64,000 nt of DNA, taken from positions 124,001 through 188,000 of the forward strand of contig NZ_AULX01000019.1 in the NCBI RefSeq assembly GCF_000422505.1, written 5' to 3'. The translations under genes and the position numbers were made by a program. The notes under the pieces were generated by a model that saw only the letters and a program-made list of their open reading frames with translations, did no database searches and was not told where the DNA came from. Numbering within the stretch: the first letter of the stretch is position 1; each line of letters opens with the position of its first letter. Origin of the DNA: Paenibacillus pinihumi DSM 23905 = JCM 16419 (lineage in GTDB: Bacteria; Bacillota; Bacilli; Paenibacillales; Paenibacillaceae). Below are positions 33,734 through 44,500 of this stretch, one piece after another.

Positions 33734-36700
33734 TTGAGCAATAACGAAATAGAAAAGATATATCCGCTTTCGCCAACTCAAGAGGGGATATTGTTCCATT
33801 CCTTAATAGACCCTGACTCAAAAGCGTATTACGAGCAAGTTTCCTTTATGATCAAGGGAAACTTGTGTTCTCAAACGATGCAGCTCAGCTTCCGGAAGCT
33901 GATTGAACGCCATGATGTGCTAAGAACGGTATTCGTTTATACGGAGGTCGAGCAGCCCTTACAACTTGTGCTTACCCAGCGTGAGCCGCAAATCGATTAC
34001 AAAGATTTAACGGCGTATTCCAAAGAGGAACAGGCCCGCTGGATAGAAGCTCATAAAATCCGGGATCAGGAGCATAAATTTGATCTGGAAGCGGGGCCGC
34101 TCATCCGGATGATTTTTTTCAAAATGGATGAACAAACCCATCAAGTGATATGGGGATTTCACCATATTATAATGGATGGCTGGTGTATGGGCATTATTGC
34201 CCAGGATTTATTCCATATTTATAAAGCTTTGGCCGATAATGCTCCGCTCGAGCTGCCGCCGCCGTATCCGTATAACGATTACATCCAGTGGCTGGGCGAA
34301 CAGGATCAGGAAGCAGCTCTGCAATATTGGAGCGAATACTTGAAGGATTATGAACTCCAAGCCTCGGTTCCGTCGCCTCAGGGAGGAGTAAAGCAATTTG
34401 ATCATCGAAAATATAGTTTCAAATGGGATTCGGACACAACCAGGCTGCTCCAAAGACTAGCCGTGAACAACCAGGTGACGTTAAGTACGTTGTTTCATAC
34501 GATGTGGGGAATATTGCTGCAGCAATATAATCATGACGAAGACGTGGTTTTCGGTTCGGTAGTGTCAGGCAGACCTCCTGAATTGTCCGGAGTTGAGAAC
34601 ATGGTCGGGCTGTTCATAAATACGGTTCCTTTGCGGGTCAAGAGCGATGCAAACACCTCTTTCCAAAGGCTGCTGGGCATTGTGCATGATTCGATGCTGG
34701 AGGCAAACCGGCATCACTATGTTTCGCTGGCAGATATTCAATCGAGGACTGTGCTGAAAAATCATCTTATTAATCATATCGTTGTTTTCGAGAATTATCC
34801 GCTGGAGACCACGCTTGGCGCAGATGGGGAAAATCATCTGGTCATTACCGAAAGCGAGATGCTTGAGCACACGAATTATGATCTCGACATTGCCGTGTTT
34901 CCGGAAGATGAGCTTGAGGTTTTGTTTACATATAACGGATTCGTATATGACGAGGCTTTTCTGCAAAACTTGGAAGGGCATTTGCGGAAAATTGCAAACA
35001 GCGTGTTAGAAAATGAGCAGATTCTCGTCCGGGATATTGAAATCATTACTGAAAATGAGAAGAAAGCGATCATTGGCAGCTTTAACTGTACGGATCGGGA
35101 TTATCGGATCGACAAGCCTGCGCACCGTTTATTTGAAGAACAAGTGCGCCGCCATCCGGATCGAACGGCGATTATCTATAAAGAGGAACGAATCACTTAC
35201 GACCGGTTAAACCGGAATGCGAATCGGTTGGCACGATTATTTATGCAGCGCGGTTTGGGACAAGGTGATTTTGCGGCGGTTATGCTGGAACGTTCTCCGC
35301 TCATGGTAGAAAGCATATTGGCAATATGGAAATTGGGGGCGGCATACATACCGGTGGATGTCCTCTATCCAGAAGACAGAAAAACAGGAATCCTTGCTGA
35401 TTCAAATGCCAAAATTGTCGTCACCTTATCTGAATTCGCAGAGGACGGTCTGCACGCCCATTATCCGGACCGCTTAGTCGAATTGGACCGGCTTGCTTAT
35501 CCGACGGATGAAGAATCGGGCAGGGATCTTGAGCTGCAGGCGGCAATTACCGACCTGGCGTATGTACTTTTTACCTCCGGGTCAACGGGGAAACCGAAAG
35601 GGGTCATGATTGAGCATTTGGGAATGCTGAATCACATCTATGCGGAAGCGGACGATCTGGGGTTATCCGACAATCTCGTATTTGCCCAAACAGCAAACCA
35701 TTGTTTTGACATTTCTGTATGGCAGTTTTTCGGGGCCTTGATTCTCGGCGGGACAACGGCGATCTATCCCGATGAGTTAATTCTGGCACCTGATCGGTTT
35801 TTAAATCAAATTATTTCTGATCGGGTCACTTTACTCGAAGTTGTCCCTTCCTATTTGTCAGTTTTGCTGGATTTAGTAAAAGCACGTTCCATTCGTTTTG
35901 AAGACCTGGAGTATTTGATGATTACTGGAGAAGCAGCCAGCCCGGCTATAGTCGCACGCTGGTTTGAACTCTGCCCGGGAATCAAAATGATCAATGCTTA
36001 CGGGCCGGCGGAAGCTTCTGATGATATATGCCAATATGTCATGGACCAAGTGCCGGAGAACAGGGGAGTCATTCCAATCGGCAAACCTCTGCCCAACATC
36101 CGGATCTATATCGTGAATAATCAAATGCATTTATGTCCTGTGGGCATCATTGGCGAAATATACGTTGCAGGGATTGCAGTAGGAAGAGGATATCTGAATG
36201 ATCCAAAGCGGACGGAGTCGTCTTTTATTGAGGACCCGTTTGCCTCACAGCCTGGCGTAAGACTGTATAAAACCGGAGATTTGGGCCGGTGGCTTCCAGA
36301 TGGCAATATTGAATTTGCAGGCCGTAAAGATTATCAGGTGAAAATACGAGGTTTCCGGATCGAACTGGGAGAGATCGAACATCGATTGACTGAGCATCGA
36401 CAAGTGCGTGAGACTGCGGTTTTGGTTAAGGGGGCGGGTGAAGCCGAAAAGTACTTATGCGCTTACTACACCGCGGATATCGATCTTACAGCATCCGAAA
36501 TGAAGGCGTATTTAAACGCTTGTTTGCCGGAATATATGGTTCCTTCCGTTTTTGTACAGCTTGCAGAAATGCCGCATAACGCAAACGGGAAAATCGACCG
36601 CAATGCCTTGCCCGATCCCAGCCCTGACCGGTCTGATCGTACATTTGTCCCGGCACGCAACGAAGTCGAGAAGACGCTGGTTTCCATATGGGAAGAGGTC

Positions 36701-39700
36701 CTTGGCGTAAGCATGGTGAGCATGGAGGATAATTTCTTCGAATTGGGCGGGCACTCTTTGAAAGCGACAGTCATCGTTTCAAGAATACACGGGGAGTTTG
36801 GCGCGGATGCGAAAGTGAAGGATGTGTTCCAGTATCCGACCTTAGAGCTCCTTGCAAGGCGGATTCAGGAATTAAGCGGACAGCCTTGCATTGCGGTACC
36901 CATCACCCCTGCCCCGGTTATGGACTATTATCCGGTTAGCCCTGCGCAAAGGAGAATGTATGTATTGCAGACCCTGGAAGAGTCAGGGTCAACGACTTAT
37001 AACATGCCTTTCGCCTACCGGATTCAAGGTCCGTTGGACATTGCGCAATTCCAGCGAACCGTCAACCGGTTTATCCAGCGTCATGAAGGGTTCAGAACTT
37101 CCTTTCAATTAATGGACGGCGAAATCGTTCAAATGATACATTCCGAGGCGGAGTGTAAGCTGGATACAGTAGAGATGACCGGTGCGGCCAAGGAAGAAAT
37201 TGATCGACAAATACTGTTGTTCGTACAGCCCTTCAATTTGGAGGAAGCGCCCCTGATGCGGATTCAGTTGCTTCTTACCGGCCGCGAAGAAACGGTGCTG
37301 CTGATCGACATGCATCATATTGTTTCTGACGGTTTGTCAGGACCTATCATGCTTCGTGAACTGGAACAGTTGTATAAGGGTGATGAGCTTCCGCCGCTCG
37401 AAATTCAATATAAAGATTATTCGGTCTGGCTGAATGAACGACTAGCCGGCGAAGAGATGAAAGCGCATGAGGAATACTGGCAGGAACAATTTAGCGGTGA
37501 ACTGCCTGTGCTGAACATGCCGCTTAATTATAGCAGGCCGGCGCTGCAAAGCTTCAACGGACAAACGCTGCAATTTGCGTTGCAGCCCGGGCTTGCAAGG
37601 GCAGTGCGGGAGCTGGCACAAGATACAGGGACTACCCAATATGCGTTATTGTTGGCCGCTTACCAAGTCCTGTTGTCCAAATACACGGGCCAGGAGGAAA
37701 TCGTTGTCGGATCTCCGGTATCGGGGCGAAATCATCAAGATTTGCAGGACATGCTCGGGGTGTTCATCAATACGGTGGCGCTTCGCAATTTTCCACAGCG
37801 GCATAAGACGTTTCGCCAGTTTGTCCAGGAAGTTAAGGAAAGCACATTATCCGCGATCGATCACCAAGACTTGCCGTTTGAGCGATTGGTGGAGCTGCTG
37901 GATGTGGAGCGGGACACAAGCCGCAATCCTCTCTTTGACACGATGTTTAATTTGACGGACCGCGAGGAACAGGAAATTCACATCGGCGAACTGCTTTTAA
38001 CCCCATACGAACTAAAGCATAATATTTCCAAATTCGATCTTATGCTGGATGTGTGTATGGACAATGTGGAAATCAGCTTTGATTTGCAATATAATACCGA
38101 TCTTTTTTCCGTTGATACCGCAAACAGGATCGGGCAGCATTACATCGAGCTTCTGCACAATATTACAGCTAATCCGGATATCCCGTTGTCCCGGCTCCAC
38201 ATGCTTTCGGCAGACGAGAAGGAGGAAATATTGGGGTTAAGTCGGGGGAAAGCCGTAGAATATGACTTTAGCCTTACCGTGCCCCGGCGTTTTGAACAAC
38301 TTGCCTTGGAGCAACCGGATCTGCCGGCGGTGAAGTTTGCCGGAAACGCTTTGACGTATGATGAATTGAATTCGCGGGCAAACCGGCTTGGTCGTTACTT
38401 ACAGAGACGATTGGGGGGCCTTGGAGCAGATGCGATTGCTGCGGTCATGCTGGAACGGTCTCCGGACTTTATTCAAAGCGTGCTTGGCATTTGGAAGACT
38501 GGCGGCGCTTATGTTCCGATCGACACGGAGTATGGCGTGCAGCGAAAAGCGGATATTTTGGCAGATTCCCGTGCCCGTGTGCTGATTACCCGCTCAGCGT
38601 ATATACAGGATGGCTTGGACGAGCTGTATGAAGGCATCATTCTGTGTCTGGACCAAGTAATGGAGGAGATCATGGGAGAAAGTCCGGATAATATCGGCAT
38701 CGCCCCTGCTGCGAACAACTTGGCCTATATTTTGTTTACTTCCGGCTCTACCGGAAAGCCAAAAGGCGTGATGATTGAGCATCAGGGAATGCTGAACCAT
38801 ATTCTGGCGGAAGCCGATGAACTGGGGCTGGATCAACGTCTGGTTTTTGCCCAGAACGCGAATATTTGCTTTGACATTTCAGTTTGGCAGTGTTTTGGCG
38901 CATTGGCTCTTGGCGGAACAACGGCAATTTACCCGCAGGATCTCATTTTGGAAGTAGAGCGGTTTATCGAGGCGGTGATTGAAGACCAAGTAACACTTCT
39001 GGAAGTGGTTCCATCCTATTTGGCGGTGATGCTGGATGTGCTGGAACAGACCCGGGCAAAACTTCATTCTCTTCGCTATTTAATGATTACCGGCGAAACG
39101 ATAAAGGCAGATTTGGCTCAACGGTGGCTGGATATTTACCCCGAGATCGGCATCATAAACGCTTATGGTCCTGCTGAGGCTGCGGATGATGTCAGCCAGT
39201 GCATCATCCAACAAAGCCTGCCGGAGGGGATGACATCAGTTCCAATCGGCAAACCGCTTGCGAACCTGAATCTCTATGTGGTCGACGAACAAATGAATTT
39301 GTGTCCGGCAGGTGTTTATGGCGAAATCTGCGTATCCGGCATCGGAGTAGGACGCGGGTACATCCATGATCCGGAAAGGACGGCTCGGTCGTTCGTGAGG
39401 GATCCCTTTGCATCCGATACCGAAACTCGTCTTTATAAGACCGGAGATTTGGGGCGCTGGCTTCCGGACGGAAATCTGGAGTTTCTTGGCCGGAAAGACT
39501 TCCAGGTCAAAATCAGGGGCTTCCGGATCGAGCTGGAGGAAATCGAGGTCCGCATCTTGCAGTCCCCGCATATTAAGCAGACGGCTGTACTGGTTCGGGA
39601 AGATGAAACCGGAAATAAATACTTATGCGCTTATCTGGTATTCAACGACTCGAAGACCGGTCAAGAGGAAACCTGCATCCAGGAGCTTAAAAATGAGTTG

Positions 39701-41506
39701 GAGAAGGCGCTGCCGGGCTATATGATTCCTTCTTATTTCGTTACGCTGGAGCAATTGCCGCTCTTGATCAGCGGCAAGATCGATCGTGCCGCCTTACCGG
39801 CTCCTGATCGCAACACAGCGTTGGAAAGCGGTTATGCCGCACCTCGTAATGAAATAGAACAAATTCTGGCATCGGTTTGGGAAGAGGTTTTGGGTGTCAG
39901 CCAAGTTGGAATCGACCATAATTTTTTCGAGCTTGGCGGGGATTCGATTCGAGCCATCCAAATTTCCTCCAAATTGAGCAGCCAGGGATATACGCTAAAA
40001 ATGAAAGACTTGTTCCAGAATCCGGTGATCAGGAAACTATCCAAATATATTCAGTTGGATTACCATGAAATCGATCAGGGACCCGTCGAAGGATTCGTTG
40101 AACTTACGCCGATTCAAAAGTGGTTCTTTGAATGCGGCTTCTCGCCGGCAAACCATTGGAACCAGGCTGTTGTGCTCTATAAACAGGACGGTTTTGAAGA
40201 AGAATTGTTGTCCAAAGCCTTCACTGAGCTGATCCGTCACCATGATGCGCTGAGAATGGTCTACAGACAGAAAACCGGAGAGTGGACGCAATATAATGAA
40301 GGGATAATCGGACAGACCGAGCGTTCTTGGTTTGATCTGATTGTAACGGCAGTACCGGATGGGGATGAAGGGAAAATGGAAATGTCCCGCAGGATCGATG
40401 AGCTTCATGGCAGCATCAACCTGGAGCGGGGCCCCTTGGTCAAGATAGGACTATTCAAGACGGATAACGGCGATCACCTGGCGGTTATCATCCACCATTT
40501 GGTCATCGATGGCATTTCCTGGAGAATTTTGTTCGAAGACCTGACACTGGCTTATGAGCAAGCCGCCAAAGGCGAGCCGATTATGCTTCCCGCCAAAACG
40601 GACTCCTTCCGGACGTGGGCGGAGCGTTTGAAAGATCACGCTGAAAGCAAGTCCATGCAAACCGAGTTGCCCTACTGGAAACAAATCGAATCAACGCCAA
40701 CTAAAGCGCTGCCCAAGTCAAGTTATAGAACAGGCCCGGCCAAGGTGATGGATAACATGACTTATTCCTTCCAATTACCAAAGCTTGCGACGGAGCAACT
40801 GCTCGGTAAAGTGCATAAAGCCTATAACACGGAAATAAACGACATCCTGCTCACAGCTTTGGGAAGGGCCGTGTGGCAGTGGACAGGCGAGCAAGATCGT
40901 GTTCTGATCTGTCTGGAAGGTCATGGAAGAGAAGAGATTTTGAAGAACATAAATATCAGCAGAACGGTGGGGTGGTTTACTTCGATTTACCCCGTCATAC
41001 TCAACGTGCCAAGCTCGGCAGATGTATCCTATCATATCAAATCGATCAAGGAGAACCTGAGGCATATTCCGAACAAGGGGATCGGTTATAGTTTACTGAG
41101 ATATCTGGCTTCGCAACGCCAGCTTGGGGAAATGAAATTTCACTTGGAGCCTGAAATCAAGTTCAACTACCTGGGGCAATTCGATAACGATTTAAACACA
41201 GGTGTGTTCCAGGGCTCCAATGTTCCTTACGGACAAACTGTGAGCCCGGAGGCGGAGCGGGAAATTGCTCTTAATATTACGGGGTTGGTTGAAAATGGCC
41301 AACTGACGATGACGATCGAGTACAATCTCGCGGAATTTTCCGAAGCAGATATCAGCCGGTTTGGCCGGTACTTCAAGATGCAGCTGACAGAGGTCATTAA
41401 TCACTGTATGGAACGGGATACGCAGGAACTGACGCCTTCCGACGTGGGAGGAAACGATCTGTCTATTGAGGAGTTAGAAGCCATAATGAATTTTTATAAT
41501 CAATAA
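33734..41506 (+). CDS. Nonribosomal peptide synthetase 2 (modules 3-4, C-A-PCP-C-A-PCP-E)
   Basis: A 2590-residue synthetase starting at TTG 33734, 8 bp after GGGGAG. C4 opens with YPLSPTQEGILFHSL, the form of condensation domain that accepts a D-residue from an upstream epimerase (HHIIMDG 143-149). A3 spans about 463-960 and PCP4 carries Ser1008. C5, A4 (about 1516-2020) and PCP5 (Ser2071) follow. The epimerase starts near 2122 (HHLVIDG 2254-2260) with FNYLGQFD near its end. The two A domains have the same pocket residues by eye, DIWEMTAD plus a further Asp, so both should activate the same amino acid. The acidic residues (Glu and Asp) suggest a basic side chain. With an EctB gene in the operon I infer 2,4-diaminobutyrate, although the pocket differs from the DVGEIS-type Dab code of polymyxin synthetases. 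The second residue should be D. Confidence 0.93.
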   Translation: MSNNEIEKIYPLSPTQEGILFHSLIDPDSKAYYEQVSFMIKGNLCSQTMQLSFRKLIERHDVLRTVFVYTEVEQPLQLVLTQREPQIDYKDLTAYSKEEQARWIEAHKIRDQEHKFDLEAGPLIRMIFFKMDEQTHQVIWGFHHIIMDGWCMGIIAQDLFHIYKALADNAPLELPPPYPYNDYIQWLGEQDQEAALQYWSEYLKDYELQASVPSPQGGVKQFDHRKYSFKWDSDTTRLLQRLAVNNQVTLSTLFHTMWGILLQQYNHDEDVVFGSVVSGRPPELSGVENMVGLFINTVPLRVKSDANTSFQRLLGIVHDSMLEANRHHYVSLADIQSRTVLKNHLINHIVVFENYPLETTLGADGENHLVITESEMLEHTNYDLDIAVFPEDELEVLFTYNGFVYDEAFLQNLEGHLRKIANSVLENEQILVRDIEIITENEKKAIIGSFNCTDRDYRIDKPAHRLFEEQVRRHPDRTAIIYKEERITYDRLNRNANRLARLFMQRGLGQGDFAAVMLERSPLMVESILAIWKLGAAYIPVDVLYPEDRKTGILADSNAKIVVTLSEFAEDGLHAHYPDRLVELDRLAYPTDEESGRDLELQAAITDLAYVLFTSGSTGKPKGVMIEHLGMLNHIYAEADDLGLSDNLVFAQTANHCFDISVWQFFGALILGGTTAIYPDELILAPDRFLNQIISDRVTLLEVVPSYLSVLLDLVKARSIRFEDLEYLMITGEAASPAIVARWFELCPGIKMINAYGPAEASDDICQYVMDQVPENRGVIPIGKPLPNIRIYIVNNQMHLCPVGIIGEIYVAGIAVGRGYLNDPKRTESSFIEDPFASQPGVRLYKTGDLGRWLPDGNIEFAGRKDYQVKIRGFRIELGEIEHRLTEHRQVRETAVLVKGAGEAEKYLCAYYTADIDLTASEMKAYLNACLPEYMVPSVFVQLAEMPHNANGKIDRNALPDPSPDRSDRTFVPARNEVEKTLVSIWEEVLGVSMVSMEDNFFELGGHSLKATVIVSRIHGEFGADAKVKDVFQYPTLELLARRIQELSGQPCIAVPITPAPVMDYYPVSPAQRRMYVLQTLEESGSTTYNMPFAYRIQGPLDIAQFQRTVNRFIQRHEGFRTSFQLMDGEIVQMIHSEAECKLDTVEMTGAAKEEIDRQILLFVQPFNLEEAPLMRIQLLLTGREETVLLIDMHHIVSDGLSGPIMLRELEQLYKGDELPPLEIQYKDYSVWLNERLAGEEMKAHEEYWQEQFSGELPVLNMPLNYSRPALQSFNGQTLQFALQPGLARAVRELAQDTGTTQYALLLAAYQVLLSKYTGQEEIVVGSPVSGRNHQDLQDMLGVFINTVALRNFPQRHKTFRQFVQEVKESTLSAIDHQDLPFERLVELLDVERDTSRNPLFDTMFNLTDREEQEIHIGELLLTPYELKHNISKFDLMLDVCMDNVEISFDLQYNTDLFSVDTANRIGQHYIELLHNITANPDIPLSRLHMLSADEKEEILGLSRGKAVEYDFSLTVPRRFEQLALEQPDLPAVKFAGNALTYDELNSRANRLGRYLQRRLGGLGADAIAAVMLERSPDFIQSVLGIWKTGGAYVPIDTEYGVQRKADILADSRARVLITRSAYIQDGLDELYEGIILCLDQVMEEIMGESPDNIGIAPAANNLAYILFTSGSTGKPKGVMIEHQGMLNHILAEADELGLDQRLVFAQNANICFDISVWQCFGALALGGTTAIYPQDLILEVERFIEAVIEDQVTLLEVVPSYLAVMLDVLEQTRAKLHSLRYLMITGETIKADLAQRWLDIYPEIGIINAYGPAEAADDVSQCIIQQSLPEGMTSVPIGKPLANLNLYVVDEQMNLCPAGVYGEICVSGIGVGRGYIHDPERTARSFVRDPFASDTETRLYKTGDLGRWLPDGNLEFLGRKDFQVKIRGFRIELEEIEVRILQSPHIKQTAVLVREDETGNKYLCAYLVFNDSKTGQEETCIQELKNELEKALPGYMIPSYFVTLEQLPLLISGKIDRAALPAPDRNTALESGYAAPRNEIEQILASVWEEVLGVSQVGIDHNFFELGGDSIRAIQISSKLSSQGYTLKMKDLFQNPVIRKLSKYIQLDYHEIDQGPVEGFVELTPIQKWFFECGFSPANHWNQAVVLYKQDGFEEELLSKAFTELIRHHDALRMVYRQKTGEWTQYNEGIIGQTERSWFDLIVTAVPDGDEGKMEMSRRIDELHGSINLERGPLVKIGLFKTDNGDHLAVIIHHLVIDGISWRILFEDLTLAYEQAAKGEPIMLPAKTDSFRTWAERLKDHAESKSMQTELPYWKQIESTPTKALPKSSYRTGPAKVMDNMTYSFQLPKLATEQLLGKVHKAYNTEINDILLTALGRAVWQWTGEQDRVLICLEGHGREEILKNINISRTVGWFTSIYPVILNVPSSADVSYHIKSIKENLRHIPNKGIGYSLLRYLASQRQLGEMKFHLEPEIKFNYLGQFDNDLNTGVFQGSNVPYGQTVSPEAEREIALNITGLVENGQLTMTIEYNLAEFSEADISRFGRYFKMQLTEVINHCMERDTQELTPSDVGGNDLSIEELEAIMNFYNQ

Positions 41507-41530
41507 AATTAAATTCAAGGAGAGATGGTC

Positions 41531-44500
41531 ATGAACGAAAAGCTGTCGATCGGGGGGATATACAACTTAACGCCAATGCAAGAGGGAATGCTGTTTCATA
41601 CCTATTTAAACCCGGAGTCTGCCGCATATTTTGAACAGTTTTCCTGCACCGTTTCGGGGCAGCTGGATGTTGGGTTGTTGGAAAGCAGTTTTAATGCTCT
41701 GATCGAAAAGTACGATGTGTTAAGACTGAACTTCCTCCATGAAAATATGAAAAACCCGAAGCAGATCGTATTCAAAAAAAGAGCCATGTCCGTCTTCTAC
41801 GAGAACTTATCCCATCTGGATGAAGCGGAGCAGGTGCAATATATACAACGCTTTGTCCAAGCCGACCAGAAGAAAGGCTTCGACCTGGCCAAGGAAATGC
41901 TGCTGCGCGCAGCCGTTCTGCAAATGGATGATCACCGGTATAAGCTGATTTGGAGCTACCATCATATCATTATGGACGGCTGGTGTTTAAAAACGATTGT
42001 GCAGGAACTGTTTGGGGTCTATGGAGCGCTAAGTAAAGGGGAAGCTGTGGAATTGGATGAGGCTCCTCCGTTTGCGAGCTATATTCAGTGGCTGGATCGG
42101 CAAAACCGTGATGAAGCCCGAAACTACTGGGCCGATTATTTGCAGGACTATGACTCCACAATTGAGCTGCCGTCCTTCGGCATGAGACCTGGGGGCATTA
42201 TTAAGACTCCTGACGGCAAGGCTAGCTCCAGCCGTGGCTTGCAGCAGCAAGAGGAGCATCTTCCGGTCGATTGCAGTTATTTAATAAGCGAGGAGACGAC
42301 GCTCAGGCTTGAACAGCTCGCCAGGGCGAATCAAGTGACCTTGAATACAGTTCTTCAGTCGGCATGGGCTCTGTTGCTGGGCCGCTATAACGGAACCGAG
42401 GATGTGGTCTTCGGTTCCGTCACCTCCGGCCGTCCGGCCGAAGTGGAAGGTGTCGAGGAAATGGTCGGGCTGTTTATTAACACGGTTCCGATCCGGGTCA
42501 CCTTTGGCGGCGACCAATCGTTCTCTTCTTTAATACAACAAGTCCAACAAATCTCTCTGGAAACGCAAAACTATGATTTTTATCCGCTTGCAGAAATTCA
42601 GAACCTTTCAACTATGAAGCGAAATCTAATCAATCATATTTATGCTTTTCAAAATTACCCGGTCAGCGCTGATCCGGTGGATGAATCGGAGCCGCCCTTT
42701 TCCATTACCGAGCTCGAGGATTTTGAACAGACGCATTATGATTTCAACCTGATCCTGATGCCTCACGAAGGGCTCAAGGTCAAATTCAAGTACAATGCGG
42801 CCCGGTATGATTCATCGGCAATGGATCGGCTGTTCGAGCATTATGAGCACGTGCTGAGTCAAATTAGCCGGAATCCGAATGTGCGGATTCGAGAGATTTC
42901 GATCATAACAGACAATGAAAGCCGGAAAATACGGCATCAATTTAACGATACAGCGGGCGAGTACCCCCGGGATCAAACCATTGTACAATTGTTCGAACGG
43001 CAGGCTGGACGAGTTCCGTCCCATACTGCACTTGTTCATAAGGATGTCAGGATGACCTATGGGGAACTCAACGTGAAGGTGAATCGGCTTGCATCCAGGC
43101 TGAGAAGAAGAGGAGTCGGCCCCGGACAGATTGTCGGTTTAATCGGTGACCGTACCGCTGAAACGGTGGTGGGGATGCTGGGTATTTTGAAGGCAGGCGG
43201 AGCTTATTTGCCTATTGATCCGGAATATCCGGCGGACCGTATGGAATATATGCTGTATGACAGTCAAGCAAAGTGGATCGTTACTCCGAAATGCTATGAG
43301 GATATCCGGGTTGGCGGCATCGAAATGATTATCCTTGATGAGGAAGAACGGGAAGAAGACTTGCCGCCAATTTCGCAGCTGCCAAGTGATGAGCTCCCGG
43401 CTTCAAATGCTTTGACGCCATCAAGCCTGGCATATGTGATGTACACTTCCGGTTCCACGGGGCGGCCCAAGGGAGTGATGGTTCAGCATCGAAACGTGGT
43501 ACGCCTTGTCCAAAATACGAACTACGTTCCTTTTCAGCAAGGGGACCGAATTCTGCAGACGGGAGCTCCCGTGTTTGATGCCTGTACGTTTGAGATATGG
43601 GGTGCACTATTAAACGGGTTGGAGCTCTATATGATCGACAAGGAATCCATCTTGGATGCAGGGCAACTGGGCAAGGCGCTGCGTGATTATGGTATCACGA
43701 CGTTGTGGATGACCGCCCCGTTATTCAATCAGCTGGCCCAGCAGCAGCCGGCATTATTCCGCCCGGTACGCCACTTGATCATTGGAGGAGACGTCCTTTC
43801 ACCCAAGCATATCCAACTCGTAGCGGAGCATTGCGAGAAGACAACGATGATAAACGGATATGGTCCGACTGAAAATACTACCTTTTCAACATGCCATACT
43901 ATCCGCTCGTATGAAGAGACAAACATTCCGATCGGCGGGCCAATTGCCCATTCGACAGTTTATGTCGTCGATATGTACGGCCATTTATCCCCTATCGGCG
44001 TTCCGGGTGAACTGTGGGTTGGCGGTGACGGTGTGGCCTTGGGTTATATCAACAATGAGGCATTAACATCAGAAAAGTTCATGAATAACCCATTTGCGGA
44101 CGGGGATCGAATATACCGTACAGGTGATGCCGTACGCTGGCTTCCGGACGGAGCTGTTGAATTCATTGGCCGGCTTGATCAGCAAGTGAAGATCAGGGGA
44201 TTCCGCGTCGAAATCGGGGAAATTGAGACCCGAATTCAACTGCATGAAGGTGTAAAGGAAGCGGCGGTCAAAATTTGGGATAAGGGCGAAAGCAACAAGT
44301 CTTTATGTGCTTATGTTGTATGTGGCGATAGCTTGAGCGCAGCGGACTTAAAAGAATATTTGTCCCGCAGTATTCCCGATTACATGATTCCGACCAATTG
44401 GACATTCATGGACCAGCTGCCGCTTAATCCAAATGGGAAGGTGCACCGTCAGGCATTGCCTGAACCCGAGTGGAGCATCACCTATAATGACGGGACTTTT